Positions 16,354-29,300 of a DNA stretch of 64,000 nt are shown piece by piece. How positions within the stretch are numbered: the stretch's first letter is position 1; every line of letters starts with the position of its first letter. Position numbers and translations under genes: made by a program. This DNA is from Microbulbifer sp. YPW16 (lineage in GTDB: Bacteria > Pseudomonadota > Gammaproteobacteria > Pseudomonadales > Cellvibrionaceae): contig NZ_CP089928.1 in the NCBI RefSeq assembly GCF_021290385.1, positions 1,410,501-1,474,500 on the forward strand. The letters are read 5' to 3'. The notes under the pieces were generated by a model. It did not search any database, was not told the DNA's origin, and worked only from the letters and a program-made list of their open reading frames with translations.

Positions 16354-19300
16354 TCAGAGCTTGCCCACCACGTTGATGAAGAACCCCTGGCTGTCGTAGT
16401 CCAGCTGCGTCAGGTCATCCGAGAAGTCCGTGAAGTTGTAGCCCGCCCCTACCTTCAGGTGCTTCCCTACATGCCGGTAAACACCCAGCAGCGCGCCGCT
16501 CCGACGGTCCTGTGCATCCGGCAGGTCCAGCATACGACCCTCGATCAGCAGGTCCCACTCGTGCACGAAGTGCCAGTCCGCCCGCAGCACGTACAGGCTC
16601 GCACGGCTGTCGAAGAACTCCGGGTCCACCCGGTCCTGGCTCAGCTGGCCCAGACGGTACGCATACTTGGCCCCCAGGGTCCAGCGGCGCGTCAGGTCGT
16701 AGCTGGCGTCCACGGAGAAGATATGGCTCTTCTGGATGAACTCCGCCGCCGTATTCTCCACGGTCACCTGCCCGGCAGTGGGCACGTTGTAGAAGTAGGT
16801 GTACTTCATCAGCGTGTTCAGCCGGTCGTTGTCTACCGGGCGGTAGGCGTAGCCCATCACCGCCTCGGTGAACTTGCCGTCGTAGAACTGCCCCTGGGAG
16901 CTCTGGCTGTCGGAGTAGTTGAGCTTCGCCACCAGGCGCCAGTTCGGGTTGAGCTGGTAGCTGGCATTGTTTTTCAGCAGCCAGGTCTCCCGCTCGGACT
17001 CGGTCACGGTGTCCGCGTCCACCGGCGTTTCCATGGTGTCGGTACGGTATTCCACCGCCGACGACAGGCGCACCGCCTCGGTGCTGTAGCCGACGTTGGC
17101 GCCCACGGCACGGCGCTCGGTCTGGGCACCGGTGCGCGGGTCTTCCAGCGTGCCAGCTTCCATGCTGGTGCCGTAATGCCAGCGGTCGCTGGGCGCCAGG
17201 TCCATGCCCAGGGCATGGGTCAGGCCGGTGGAGACGTCACCGTGGGTGTAGCGCTCCTCACCGTAGACACTCAGACTGTCGGAGTAGCGACTGCGGAAGC
17301 CGCTGGCCATGTTGCCCTTGCGGGCACGCACGCCGGTATCGGTACGCTCGTTGTCGAGGGTGTAGTTCAGGTACAGGTTGGTGCGGTCGCTGATCAGGTA
17401 GTCAGTGCCGAGCCGCGCGGCGGTGCCGGTGTCTCCCTCGGACAGTTCGCTGTCGAGGGTCAGGCGCTCGCTCACCCGGTAGGCGCCGCCGAGACCGACG
17501 CGGTTGTTTTCATCGCGGTTACCAGTCACTTCCATGGTCTGCTGCACGAAGCCGAACGCGCTCCAGTCGGCGCCGGAGTTGTAGGCCGCTTCCACTGCCA
17601 CGTCGGTGCGGTCACCCTGGGTCTGGGTCGGTGCCACCACCGGTGAGTAGTCCTCGCGGGTATCGGCGCGACCACCGGTGGTCACCCGCCATTTCTCATT
17701 GATGCGGTAGCCCACGGACAGGTCGACCGCGGAGGTCTGCAGCCCGTATTCCTGCTCGCGCTGGTCGGCCTTTACGCCCACATCGAAGCGCTCGCCGATG
17801 GGCAGGTTGACGCTGGCACCGCTCTGGGTGGTGTCCTGGTTCACCAGCTGGCCCGGTGCGGCAAAGCCCGCCTCGCGCTCCTGGTGGTAGAAGGTACCTG
17901 AAGCGCGCGCCCCCTCGAACACATCCCCCAGGTGCAGGCTGCCTTCCACCTTGTTGGCGGTGGCCTTGGGATCCGGGTTCAGCGCCTCGACGGTGTCGAA
18001 GCCATCCGCACCGCTGCGGCTGAAGCTGAAGCCGCCGTCGAGGGAGGACAGGCTGTCGAGGTTATTGCCCTCGCTGGTGGCGGACTCGATCTTGACCCAG
18101 CTGCCGGCACTGGCGCGCAGGGTCAGGTCGACGCCCTGCAGGGAGGACTCGTTGTCTTCCTCATCCTGCTGGCTGCCGCTCACACCGAGTTTCACGTGGT
18201 CACCCAGCCAGTAGTGGGCACGGCCACCCACGGCCAGGGTGTCCAGCTCCTCGAAGCCCGGGGTGTATTCGTAGCGGGTCACCAGGTATTGCGGGTTGCC
18301 GTTGTAGGAACCGTCCTGGATCAGCAGGTTGTCACTGGCGATGGCCGACAGCGGGCGGTTCAGCAGGATGCGGCCCTGGATATAGTCCACGTCGTAGTCG
18401 ATCACCGGGGTCAGGTTCTTGACCCCCAGCACCAGGCCGGAGTCCTTGTCCCGCACCTCGACCCGCACCCGCTCGGAGCCGGCGAGGATGTCCTGGTGGC
18501 GCAGGAAGTAGAGCGAGCCACCGGTGCCGCGGAACTCGTCGCGACCGGCGATGGTGCCGGGCTCGGCACTGAAGCCATCGATCTCGAAGCGCTTTTCGCC
18601 GAAGCTGGTGACGTCGTCGGTCTCGTAGTGCGCATTGGCACCGTAGAGGGCACGGTCGATGTGGGCCAGTTCGTTGTCGGTGTAGGAGGCCTTGAAGTTA
18701 CCCCACATGCCGTAGTCGTCGTACTTGGACAGCTTGACGTAGAACTTGCCGGAGGTCGGTGCGTCTTCCACTACGGTGGAGTCGTCGCCGAAGGTCGGGT
18801 AGTAGAGGTCCGAGTCCAGGCGGCGGAACAGCGCATCCGGGGTCTTCTCCATAAAGTTGGAGAACAGCTCGTCCACCGGACCCTCTTCGGTATCGGCGCT
18901 GGCGGACAGGTTCCAGCCCTCGCCGAAGTCACCGCTGGTGTAGAACGCCAGGCGACCGTCGTAACTCACCGAGTTGTCGTAGTGGGTCTCGTCACCGGTG
19001 ACCAGTGACGCCGGGCCGTTGGTGTCGTCGATGCCGATGGTCAGGTCGGCGATGCCCACGGTGAACCAGTCGTTGCGGCGGAAGCGCAGGTCGCGCAGGA
19101 ACAGCTCGCCGTTGCCCTGCTCGTCCAGCACCGCCACTTCCACGGTGTGCAGGCCGCGGGTAAAGATTTCCTCGGCCACGAACTCGCCGCTGTCACTGAC
19201 CGGCACCGGGCGCCCCGCCACCCATACGGTGTGGTCCTCCGGGATCTGGCCACCGTTCACCAGCACCGAGTTGCCGTCCAGCGGGATGCCCTGCCGGGCC

Positions 19301-21576
19301 AGGCGGTTTTCACCGTAGCCCACCAGCAGCTCCTCTTCCGGGTCGGCTTCCTGCTGCGGCGGGTCCAGCCGGTCCACCAGCCACAGGGACTGGGGTTTGG
19401 TCTCGTCGTAGCGACCCGCATCATCATAGGCGCGCAGTACATACTGGAGTTTTTTCAGCGGCGCCTCGAAGGCCTCCATGTCGGCGCTCCAGGCGCCGCG
19501 GCCGTCGATGTCCAGCGGCACCACGGCCACCGGCTCGTCGCGCACGGACTGCTCTTCCTCGAACACGCGCACTTCCGCGCGCTCGATAAAGGCCGGATAG
19601 TTGGTGTAGCGCTGGAACTCGACGCGGCTGTCATCGACCTCGGTGTCCGGGTCGTCGGCGTAGCGCACGGTGGTGGGCCAGGCGCTGACGTTGAGCCGCG
19701 GGGCCATTTTCTGGTTGTCGAAGCGGAACTGGATATTGGCCTGTTCCAGTGCCAGGTCGGTACAGCGCTGCAGGTCGGCGGAGTTGCGGTACGGGTCGTA
19801 CTCGGGACTGCCGTCGACGGTAATGCGCATCAGGTTCAGCGCGTAGGGATTGTTGGCCTGTGCCTCGCGGTCGATGCGCTCGATGGCCAGGCGATCCTGC
19901 TCCGCCAGTACCGCCAGTTCGTCGTAGAGCACCTGCACTTCCACGCGGGCGCCGCCCATCTCGATAAAGCCGGTGGACACCACATCGTCGGACTGCACGT
20001 AACCGCGGCCCTCGAAGGTGACCTGCTCGTCGGTGAGGGCGAGGCGCTGCTGCACCTGTTCCATCGCCCGGCGCGCGCGGGCCCGGGACAGGCCCACGTC
20101 ATCACCGTAGACCATGGCCTCGCGGCGCTCCATGCGCTCGTTGTCGGTGTAGCCGACAAAGCCCACACGCACATTGGCCTTGCCTGCCACTTCATTCATG
20201 ACACTGCGGATCGCCGCCAGCTGGCCGTCAGAGATAACCGGGTCGCCCTGCTCGAAGCGGATGGTGGGCAGCGTGGTATTGGGGGATTCGTGGGCGATGG
20301 TGATGGTCTCGGCGCCGGCATTTTCCGGGCAGGCCTGGATGCCGTCACCGGCGGTTTCCATCAGGTCGTCGTACCAGAACTCCACTTCCACCCGGCGGTT
20401 CAGGGCGCGGCCCTTGGCGGTATCGTTGGCGGCGATCGGCTGGCTGGCCCCCTTGCCGGTGAAAGTCACCGCGTAAGCGGGCAGGCCCAGGGCATCCCGC
20501 ACCGCCAGTGCCACCCGGCGGGCCTCCGCCTGCGACAGGGCCGTCGGGTTATCATAGAGTTCCGCCGGGCCTTCCGGCAGTGCCTGCCCATCGGTGTGGC
20601 CGACAAAGTGCACCACCAGGTTCTGGCGATCGGCCATCTGTGCGCGCACCTCGCGGATACGGCGCACGAAGGCCTCAGGCAGGTCTACCTGGCCCGGCTC
20701 CCAGCGCAGCGGCGATACCAGGTTCTTGATCCGCGCACGCTGGTCGCTGCCATCGGCATAGCGCAGCCGGCACACGGTCTCCTGACGGCACACCTTGATG
20801 CGGTTCAGGTCCAGCGCCTGGGCGCGGGCCATTTCCGCCTGTGCCGCCTCGTCCAGCTCGTCGTAGGACAGACGCACTTCCACCCGGCGGTTCTGCGCCC
20901 GCCCCACACTGGTAATGTTTTCCACCGCCGGCTCGGCATCGCCAAGGCCTTCATAGCTGACCGCGTCTTCCGGCAGGTCCAGCGACAGCTGCATATACTC
21001 CGCCACCAGCTTCGCCCGCGCGCGGGACAGTTCTTCCTTGTCCAGGTACTCCGCCAGTTCCTGCTGGCTCAGCGAACCCGCACTGGTATGGCCGACAAAG
21101 TGCAGGCGGAGGTTATGGACTTCACCCAGGGCGGCGAGTTTTTCCCGCAGGGCGGCAACCGCCTCCTCGCTGATATCGTCGTCGACGCTTTCATACAGCA
21201 GCGGGCCGATCGCGTTTTCCTCGACCACCGGCTCCATCGCCTCCACGAACAGCGACGCATCCTGCACCCACTGCCGGCGCGGCTGGCCCAGGGTCATGGT
21301 CTCGGTGTTGTTGCCCACCGGCTGCTCGGTGTACTCCGCCGTGGTCTCCACATCGGTGGTGAGACCCGGGACCTGCTTCCACACTTCCCACCAGGCCGGT
21401 TCGCTCACCGCAGTGGTGGATTCCTGGGCCTGCAGCGGCAGGGCCAGCACGGCCGCCACGGCCAGGGCCAGGGGACGCAGTGCCATCGCGGGGACCTGTG
21501 GCTTGATGCCGCTATCTGTCTTGGCCCGCATGCAGGCACTGTGCTTGTTACTTTGCATAGAGGACATCACTCCCAT
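16354..21576 (-). CDS. Outer-membrane protein: three OmpA-like domains plus large beta-barrel (copy 1)
   Basis: The 1740-residue exported protein has a signal peptide at ~30-52 (MALRPLALAVAAVLALPLQAQ). Three OmpA-like domains follow, with marker motifs near 160 (VGHTSAGS ... NRRVEVRL), 325 (VGHTDGQ ... LNRRVEVEF) and 473 (VGYTDNE ... ARVEVQV). Only the second has both the Asp and the Arg used for peptidoglycan binding. A linker carries Ig-like strands, and from about residue 850 to the end alternating aromatic beta-strands suggest a TonB-receptor-sized barrel. The exact function is unknown; an anchor or export partner for the giant protein encoded just upstream is inferred. The start overlaps that gene by 10 bases; the ATG at 21567, in a TGATG overlap, is an alternative. 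It is identical to the protein at 32488-37710. Confidence 0.85.
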   Translation of the reverse strand: MGVMSSMQSNKHSACMRAKTDSGIKPQVPAMALRPLALAVAAVLALPLQAQESTTAVSEPAWWEVWKQVPGLTTDVETTAEYTEQPVGNNTETMTLGQPRRQWVQDASLFVEAMEPVVEENAIGPLLYESVDDDISEEAVAALREKLAALGEVHNLRLHFVGHTSAGSLSQQELAEYLDKEELSRARAKLVAEYMQLSLDLPEDAVSYEGLGDAEPAVENITSVGRAQNRRVEVRLSYDELDEAAQAEMARAQALDLNRIKVCRQETVCRLRYADGSDQRARIKNLVSPLRWEPGQVDLPEAFVRRIREVRAQMADRQNLVVHFVGHTDGQALPEGPAELYDNPTALSQAEARRVALAVRDALGLPAYAVTFTGKGASQPIAANDTAKGRALNRRVEVEFWYDDLMETAGDGIQACPENAGAETITIAHESPNTTLPTIRFEQGDPVISDGQLAAIRSVMNEVAGKANVRVGFVGYTDNERMERREAMVYGDDVGLSRARARRAMEQVQQRLALTDEQVTFEGRGYVQSDDVVSTGFIEMGGARVEVQVLYDELAVLAEQDRLAIERIDREAQANNPYALNLMRITVDGSPEYDPYRNSADLQRCTDLALEQANIQFRFDNQKMAPRLNVSAWPTTVRYADDPDTEVDDSRVEFQRYTNYPAFIERAEVRVFEEEQSVRDEPVAVVPLDIDGRGAWSADMEAFEAPLKKLQYVLRAYDDAGRYDETKPQSLWLVDRLDPPQQEADPEEELLVGYGENRLARQGIPLDGNSVLVNGGQIPEDHTVWVAGRPVPVSDSGEFVAEEIFTRGLHTVEVAVLDEQGNGELFLRDLRFRRNDWFTVGIADLTIGIDDTNGPASLVTGDETHYDNSVSYDGRLAFYTSGDFGEGWNLSASADTEEGPVDELFSNFMEKTPDALFRRLDSDLYYPTFGDDSTVVEDAPTSGKFYVKLSKYDDYGMWGNFKASYTDNELAHIDRALYGANAHYETDDVTSFGEKRFEIDGFSAEPGTIAGRDEFRGTGGSLYFLRHQDILAGSERVRVEVRDKDSGLVLGVKNLTPVIDYDVDYIQGRILLNRPLSAIASDNLLIQDGSYNGNPQYLVTRYEYTPGFEELDTLAVGGRAHYWLGDHVKLGVSGSQQDEEDNESSLQGVDLTLRASAGSWVKIESATSEGNNLDSLSSLDGGFSFSRSGADGFDTVEALNPDPKATANKVEGSLHLGDVFEGARASGTFYHQEREAGFAAPGQLVNQDTTQSGASVNLPIGERFDVGVKADQREQEYGLQTSAVDLSVGYRINEKWRVTTGGRADTREDYSPVVAPTQTQGDRTDVAVEAAYNSGADWSAFGFVQQTMEVTGNRDENNRVGLGGAYRVSERLTLDSELSEGDTGTAARLGTDYLISDRTNLYLNYTLDNERTDTGVRARKGNMASGFRSRYSDSLSVYGEERYTHGDVSTGLTHALGMDLAPSDRWHYGTSMEAGTLEDPRTGAQTERRAVGANVGYSTEAVRLSSAVEYRTDTMETPVDADTVTESERETWLLKNNASYQLNPNWRLVAKLNYSDSQSSQGQFYDGKFTEAVMGYAYRPVDNDRLNTLMKYTYFYNVPTAGQVTVENTAAEFIQKSHIFSVDASYDLTRRWTLGAKYAYRLGQLSQDRVDPEFFDSRASLYVLRADWHFVHEWDLLIEGRMLDLPDAQDRRSGALLGVYRHVGKHLKVGAGYNFTDFSDDLTQLDYDSQGFFINVVGKL

Positions 21577-23309
21577 CCCCCGATTCCATCCCCACTGCCC
21601 GGGGGCGCACCGCGCCTCCAGAACACCTCGGTTTCAATGGTCAGTTCATAATCGCCGTATTCGGCCGCCCATTCCTCGGCCACCTGCGCCTTGATCGCCT
21701 GCAGGCGACGCTCTACCAGCGCCGGATCCTCATTCTCGGCCAGGTAGGACAGACGCAGTACCGACGGGGCCTCGGCCAGTTTCTCCAGCAGCAGCTCCGT
21801 GCGCGAGTGCCACTGCGGGCGCAGCTCGGTGGTCTGCGGCTCGAACACCGCCTCGGCCAGGTCCAGGCGCACCACGCGGTGCAGGCCGGCGCCGAAGTTG
21901 AACTTGATCATCTTGCCCCGCGTGGCGCGCTGCACCCGCGGATTTTCCGTGGTGAGACGATAACCGCTGGGCAGGCTGCGGTCGTCGAGCTTCAGCACAA
22001 AGTTGGAACCGCGATCCTGGTTCGGCACCACCGCACAGGTGATATGGAAACGGCCGTGGGCATCGGTGGTGGCATTGAGGCCGGTGGCGGTCACCACCCG
22101 CGCCCCGGGCACACCGCCCTCACCGGCATCCTGGTAGCCGTTCATGTTCTTGTCGTCGTACACCTTGCCGATCACGTCGGTACAGTCGAAGGTCGGGTCG
22201 GGGATCACCCGTACCGTGGCCGAGGCCTCGCCCGACAACTGCTGGCCGGACAGGCCATTGAACAGCCGCGCACGGTTCACGTACTCGCCCTCGCCTACAC
22301 CGGAACCAACCACCAGCAACAGCTTCACTGTGCGGGTCTGCTCCGGGTCGACACGCAGGCCCGACCAGCTCAGCTGCAGGCCGTTGACCTCCGGCTCGAT
22401 CGCCTCGCCATCGACGCGGGCCGAGCCGGCGATGTACTTGAAGCCTGCCGGGAAGAAGTCCACCAGCTGCAGGTCCGTCAGCGGCACTGCCAGCGAGTTA
22501 CTGAAGGTAATGGTGTACGGCACCAGCTGGCTGCGGGTAACGTTCAGCATCGCCGCCGTCTTGGTGATCGACAGTGCCCCATCCAGCTGCGGATCCACTG
22601 CAATGTGGTTGTTGAACAGCTGGCTCTCTCCCGGCACCTGGTTGTCATCCAGCGTCAGGCGCAGGTAGTAATCCGTCTCCGGGCTGCGCGCATCAATATC
22701 CAGCGGCGGCAGGGTCGGGGATGCCTGTGCCTCACAATAGTCCGCCGTCGCCGGCACCGCATCCGCGGCGCTGCCCAGGCAGGCCGCCACATCGAAGCCG
22801 GCGGTATCCACATTGGTCTGCGGCGGGATAATCGCCGACTCGCCCGCTACGTAGTCCTCACCGGGCAACTGAACCTGGATCAGGTAATCGGCGTTGGCCG
22901 GGCAGCCGGCACTGCTGAAGTTGATATCGAACTTGTAATAGCCGCCGGCACTGGTCACCTGGCCCTGCTGCTTCGGATCATCGAAGCAGGCGTCCGGCAC
23001 TTCCGCCCCGCTCTGCACGTGCAGCATGGTGACGATGGCACCGGACACTGGAGCACGCAGCACCGAGTCATACACCACGCCATTCGGCGTCAGCGGCAGG
23101 TTCAGGTCCTGCGGGTTGGTACCCGAGCCAACAAAGATCTCGGTGATCTGCTGCGGGCCGTTGGTGAAGTCGGAATCCGCATTACCCAGTGACGCCGTGT
23201 TGGCACCGGCAGAGGGCGCAACATAGCGCAACTCGTACTCCGGGCCACCAGTGCCGTTAGGTACCAGGCCGTCGAACTGGAAGTAACCGTTCTCGTCGCT
23301 CTGCAGTGT
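16361..23309. repeat. Direct repeat of about 6.95 kb, copy 1
   Basis: This stretch matches 32495-39443 at a constant offset of 16134 bases. I saw no difference in the segments compared, and all overlapping reading frames are the same. Left edge: inside the penultimate lysine codon (AAG here, AAA in the other copy), after which the stop codons differ (TGA against TAG). Right edge: at a Thr codon of the giant gene, after which the two copies are clearly diverged. It covers the whole 1740-aa gene except its last codons, and the last 580 codons of the giant gene. Confidence 0.93.
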
Positions 23310-26300
23310 TTCAGTCAATGCATTATCGAGATACAGCTCTACAGACCAGTTCTGCAGCACGGGCTCTTCAGCATCGCGCTCACCGTCAAAGTCAATGTCG
23401 CGCCAGAGGTAGCCTGCAAGATTGGCGATACCCGGTGTGCCACCCACATCGATGGCCACACTGGCCTGTTCGCTTACAGGAGGGTCATTCCACTCGGTAG
23501 TCGCGGTGTTCACTACCGTATAGCCGATTTCGAGATCCGCACCCAGCTTCGCCTGGAAGCGCAGGGTGGCAGACTCCCCCGGAGGCAGGTCGCCATAGGA
23601 GGAGCCAAAGTCGGCACTAATGACAGAACCGTTCACGCTGATCCCTGCAGCCTGGCCGTTTAGCATCGCCGAATCAGTGACATAAGTCAGCACACCCTCA
23701 CCGGCCGCCAACAGATCGTCTGTGATCACCACATTACTGGTAGGCACGGAACTGATATTGGTCACGCGAACAAGGTATTCGAGAGTGGCACCGGCTTCAG
23801 CCGCACCATCAAGTGCTGTTACTTCCTTGCTGATCGAAAGCTGTTGTGCGTCACCCACTACAACCTCGGTGGGCTGGGCGCCGTTGGTCGGGTTGCCATC
23901 GGCATCAGTCAGGACCTGGGGTAACTCGGCAGCTGCCACACTACCCTGGTTGCTGATTACCGTACCGGTAGCAGTCCCCGCATCGACGGTTACATCAAAT
24001 ACGACAGTGGCAGCCTGGCCGGAACTGATCGTGCCTTCTGCGGTCCCCGGCAGTGGCGGCGTCAGGTCAGAGGATGAGATCGGCAGCCCGCTGGCAATGC
24101 GGGCCTCACCGCCACCATTGTCGCTCACCGCGGTGCCGTTAAGGGTAGTGCTGCCAGGCACATAGGTGGTATTGGCCGGAATCAGGTCGGTCAATTCAGC
24201 TTCCGTGGCATCCAAACCGCCGATGTTGTTAACGCTGATGGTATAGCGGAGTGTATCGCCGGGATCGACAATGCCCGCGCTAAGACCATCTTGCTGGATT
24301 ACCACTGTCTTCTGCACAACCAAAGAGGCCACTTCGCCGACAGTATCGATTGTGGGGTCGTCCGGAATATCGGTGGCTGGATCATCCGACGGAGTTTCCG
24401 AAACCGGCCCACTACCGGCGCCCTCACCAGTGATAAAGCCCTGGTTGGAAATAAGCGTCCCCTCGTTGACATCATTAATGATGACATCAAAGGTGACCAC
24501 CGCTACGTCATTGCTGGAGCCGGTCGGGTCCGCCAACAGAACCCCTTCCGCTTCGCCCGGAGAATTGACCGGCATACCCACAACCAGCGCTGAGGTTCCA
24601 CCGACGTCGGCAACCGTGGCCCCGTTTAAGGTGACGGAGTTGGCCACATAGGAGGTATTAGCCGGAACCTGGTCACGCAATATCACTTCTATAGCATCTT
24701 CGCCCCCAACGTTACCCAACGTGAGCGTGTAGCGCAGGGTATCCCCGGGGAGCAGAATAGCCGGATCACCGGTAAGATCCTCAGATGTCTTATCCACGTC
24801 GAACAGAGGGGTGGAACTAATCAATGTCTCGGTAGGATCTTCCGTCCCACTTACTTCAGGGTAATCACTCAAGGCGAATACCACATCACTCAGAGTCAGC
24901 TGGGCCTGGTTAAGGACAACTGTGCCACTGGTAATAACCGGAGCTAGCGTCACCTCAAAGACGATAGCCAGAGTATCACCAGCCTGGCCTGCAGGCTCGA
25001 TCGACAGGTTGCTGACTTCGAGCACGCCACTACCATTAGCGCCGCCATCATCGATAATATCGGCAGAGGCACCACTAGGCACACTGACTACAGCTAACGT
25101 ACCGGACTCGAACATGGCGGTGTTGTTCAGCCGATCCAACTCGTCGAGCAGAGTGAAGCCGCGCAACGGAACATCGCTGATGTTCTGGATCTCAACGGTG
25201 TATCGCAGGAGGTCACCTGGGCTGGCGGCTGCTCCAGAGCCTCCGGTAGTCACGTTGAATACACTCTTGCGCGTTTCCAGTACTGCGCCTTCAACAACAA
25301 ATTCGTGGTTGTCCTCATGGTCCATCACCCCGGGTGTACCATCGGTAAGCTGGCGCTGGTAGGCGAAGCGCTCGGAAGATGCAGCATCGGCGCTGAACCA
25401 CTGGGTGGCACCGGCAACATTGACAAGGGTGCTGCTGCCGACGTTGTCCTCGTCCAGGGCCACCTGGTAAGAGAGCGTCAGGCTATCGCCCGGCGCCAGC
25501 TCGTCATCAGTTTGCAGTGTCACTGAAAACTCACAGGTCGGCTCCCCTCCCACAAAACTGACAGCAAAATCCGCTGCATTCAGTGCTATCGAGGATCCAT
25601 CCGCTTTCTGGATTGCAGCGCCCTGGATAACAGGCTGGACATCACACATTCCGCCCGGAGTCGGGTTCGGCAGCCAGTCGGTCAGGGTCGGGTTCCATGC
25701 GCTGGATTCGCCGGTGTTGCGCACCAGCAGGGTGAAATTGTCCGGGGTGCTGACACTGATAGACGCGGGACCGCTCTTCTCAACCACGAGCTCCGGGTGA
25801 ACGATTGTCACCGGATCGGCATCGCCCCCCGTGGTCGCATCGTCGCCAAGGCGCCCGGACCCGCTGTCATAATCGTACCAGGCGCGGTTTACAAATGGTT
25901 CGGTACGGGCCTGGTTGGTCGCGGTGTTCAGCACCTCAACCGTCACCAGCACCTCGACCTGCCCGCCCGCCGGGATATCGATACCACCATTGTTATCGAC
26001 CAGCACCACGCTGTCGGCAGTACCGGTACTGGTAAGAGCGACGCCACCCAGGGTCGCGGAAACGAAGCCCAGGTCGACACCGGTCGCTGACAGGTCGTCA
26101 TGAATGCGTACATCCTGCAGCGCCACATCCACCGGCTGCTCGGGAATGGTGATGGTATAGGTCAATTCCTCGCCGATAGCGACAGTGCTCTGTGACGACG
26201 CCTTGCTCAGTACCCCGGGCATTGCGGCAGTGAGGTCAAAGGTCGCCGGCTGTGAGGGGCCATACTCCTCGCGCCAATCCACTGTGCTGCTCGCCGGCAC

Positions 26301-29300
26301 CTGGTCGTTATCGAACGAGTAATAGCGAAGCACCTGTGCGGTATTGGTGAGAGTGATACCTGCGGCCAGGTCGCTGTCACCCGTCACTTCGTAAACTACA
26401 CGCAGGGTTTCACCGGGATCGATCGCTGCATTGGCCGCCGGATCGAAATCCCAGGTAACAGTGCCGCTGGCAGAGTCGTAAGTTGGTGTGACTGCCACGT
26501 TAGTGCCGGAGCCAACCAGTGTCGCACTAATGGCAGTTACACCGCCCTGGCGCAGGCCAATCGGCAGGGTATCCACAAGGACCGTATCGTAGGCAGGCGC
26601 ATTGCCGTTATTGGTGATATCAACGGTATAGGTCGCCGTCTCACCACCGCTGATCTCGGTATCGCCATCCCCCGGGGTTACACCGGACTTGGTCACTGCG
26701 AGCAGTGGCTGCAACGCGGTGACCGTGGCATTGTCGGTCAGTGGTGCTGGGGCAACCCCGCCAACCTGATAATTCAGGCTCACAGAGTTTGTCAGCGACT
26801 GCGAGGTCGGCTGCTGGCTCAGGATATCGCCATTCTGCACCCGTGCCCGGTAGACAATGGTCAGGAAATCATTGCCGGGGTCACCATCTATGGGATTGGT
26901 AACCTCGTCGATTGCCCAGGTGACTGTCCGCAGGTCTGCACTTACGTCCGGTGCCGGAAAGGTTGCCGGTGGGGTACCGAAATAGTCCGCACTCACCATC
27001 TCCACAAAAGCCATGCCCTGGGGCAGGCTGTCGGTGAGCACCAGGTCATTATGGGTTCCCTCAACGAGGGCAATTTCCAGTTCGTACTCGACGGTATCGC
27101 CGACACGGAGACTTCCATTGCCGTTCCAGCTGTCGCCGACAGTCGCCTTGGTCAGGTCGATGTTGTAATCAACTCCCAGGCCGCTGGTATCACCGGTGCA
27201 GTAGGTGTTGGGTGCAGTGACGTTGGGGCAGCCATCGCCAGTGCGCTCACGATTACCGGAGAAGGAACCATCGAGCGAGGTCCAGTCCGCCAGGGCACTG
27301 TTGACAATATCCTCGGAGGTAACGATATCGACATTGACCCGGTAAACAATCACCAGCTCGCTGCCGGCGGGAATGCGCAGAGAACTATCGCCATTACCAC
27401 GGCCCCAGGTAAGCGTATTACCGCTCACTGCAGGAGTCCCATTGAACCCCGCCACCGGCGAACCATCAATTGCGGCACTGGTTGAACCATCGATGTAGCT
27501 CAACTCGGCCGGCAGGGTGTCGGCAATATTGGTATCAAATGCGGTCGATGTGCCGTTGTTGGTAACAGTCAGGGTGTACTCGAGTTCGTCACCACTCGCG
27601 GCCGGCTGGCCGGGATCAGTGACATTCGTGACGTCCTTGACCATCGCCAGGTCGGGCTCAACGATGATGATATCTGCCTGGCCGCTGGTGCCGCCGTCTA
27701 CGTCAACACCACCCTCCTGGTAGGTGTAGGAGACGGTATTACTGACAGGTGTCGCGCTCGCATTCACATTCTGGGTGTTCGCCACCCAGGTTGTGAGGGT
27801 AATCACCGCCTGCTCGCCGGCAGGGATGTTGCCGATATCCCAGCTCAGTTCCTGCCCATTCTGGTTGGTGGTTGTACCGAGGGGCGAGCCGCTCAATGCC
27901 ACCGAGGCATCGACATACTGCAGCGCAGGGTCGAGCATGTCGGTGACAGTTACACCATCCAACTCGCCATTGACCGGTGTGCCGGGCACGGTAATGGTGT
28001 AGACAACCTCTTCACCGATGGTGGCCTCGGATACGGAAGCGGTCTTGGTGGGAGCGGCCACATCAAATGTGTTGGTCATCCAGACACTGGAGGAAGCCAC
28101 CGGGTTGATGGCAATGTACTCACGGGCATCGGCGCTATCGAGAGTTTCACGCGACCAGTAAGCTTCCAGGCTTGCAGAATTTGACCACACCTGGTTCGGC
28201 GCGATATCGGTGTAGAAACCAATGCTGTAGTCCACCGTTACGCAGCCTGACGCTTCCAGCGGTACCTCAAGCAAAACAGCCAAATTGCCGTCGCGGGTGG
28301 CAGGTGCTGTGTAGGTGTAATCGGCAGCATCAAGGGCAGTGCCGTCAATCGACACCGTCAGACCACTGATGGACTGGTCATCCAGTTCCGCCGGCAGGTC
28401 ATCAGTAAGCTGAACCCCATAGGCCGGGGCATCCCCGACATTACAGGCCTCCAGGGTGAAATCCATAGTGTCGGAGGCAATATCCACCACGTAAGCGGTG
28501 GCCGCGGATTGGCCGTCGCCAATCGTGGAGCCATCATCCGGGATCACTACCCCGGTCTTGGTGAGTTCGGTGATCAGCGGCTGCAGCACTTCAACGCTGG
28601 CGGTCTCGGCAGCGGTGGTGGCGGCAGTGCCATCGGCAAAGGTGTAGCCCAGCGTGGCTTGGTTGTTAAGGATGGTAGTGGTCGGCGTCGGCGCCGGTTC
28701 CTCAGCGGGGCCGTGCTGCACCCGCGCGCGATAGACAATCACAAACTGGTTGTCGGACGGGTCGTTGTTCGCAGCGTTGGTAATGTCACCGAGCGACCAG
28801 GTCAGCGTCCCGGTCTGGTCCGCGGAGGGCACATTGGCTGCCGGTATATCGGCATGGGTGAACACGCCCGCACTGCTGTAGGGCGCGGCTGTATCACCGT
28901 TGATACTGACCACATCAACGAAGGCGAGCCCCGGGTCCAGCACATCGGTGACGGTGACGTCGCTGGTCTGCCCCTCCGGCAGGGTCAGGATCAGCTGGTA
29001 GGTGATGGTGTCACCAGCGCGGGCATTGGTATCGGCGGTGGTGCCGATGCCACTGTTCCATGTATCACCGACCACAGACTTGGCAAAGGCTGTGCTATCA
29101 ATGCTGGCCAGGGTGCTGGTTGCCGTGACGAAATAATCGTTGAGCGCCATTTCGTCCGGCGCATCATTGCCGGTGCGCTCCTCGACGAAAGCTCCCTCGA
29201 GAGAGGTCCAGTCGACGAATACGCTATTGACCAAGTCGCTCCCATCTACGCCATTGACATCGACCCGGTAGGTCAATGTCAGGGTCTCACCCACCGGCAC

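Noticed and set aside
19147..21651. 834-codon plus-strand frame (and its twin at 35281-37785)
   Set aside because: It is antisense to the OmpA/barrel genes. The product is His/Gly/Val-rich without domains, and it is duplicated only because the DNA is.
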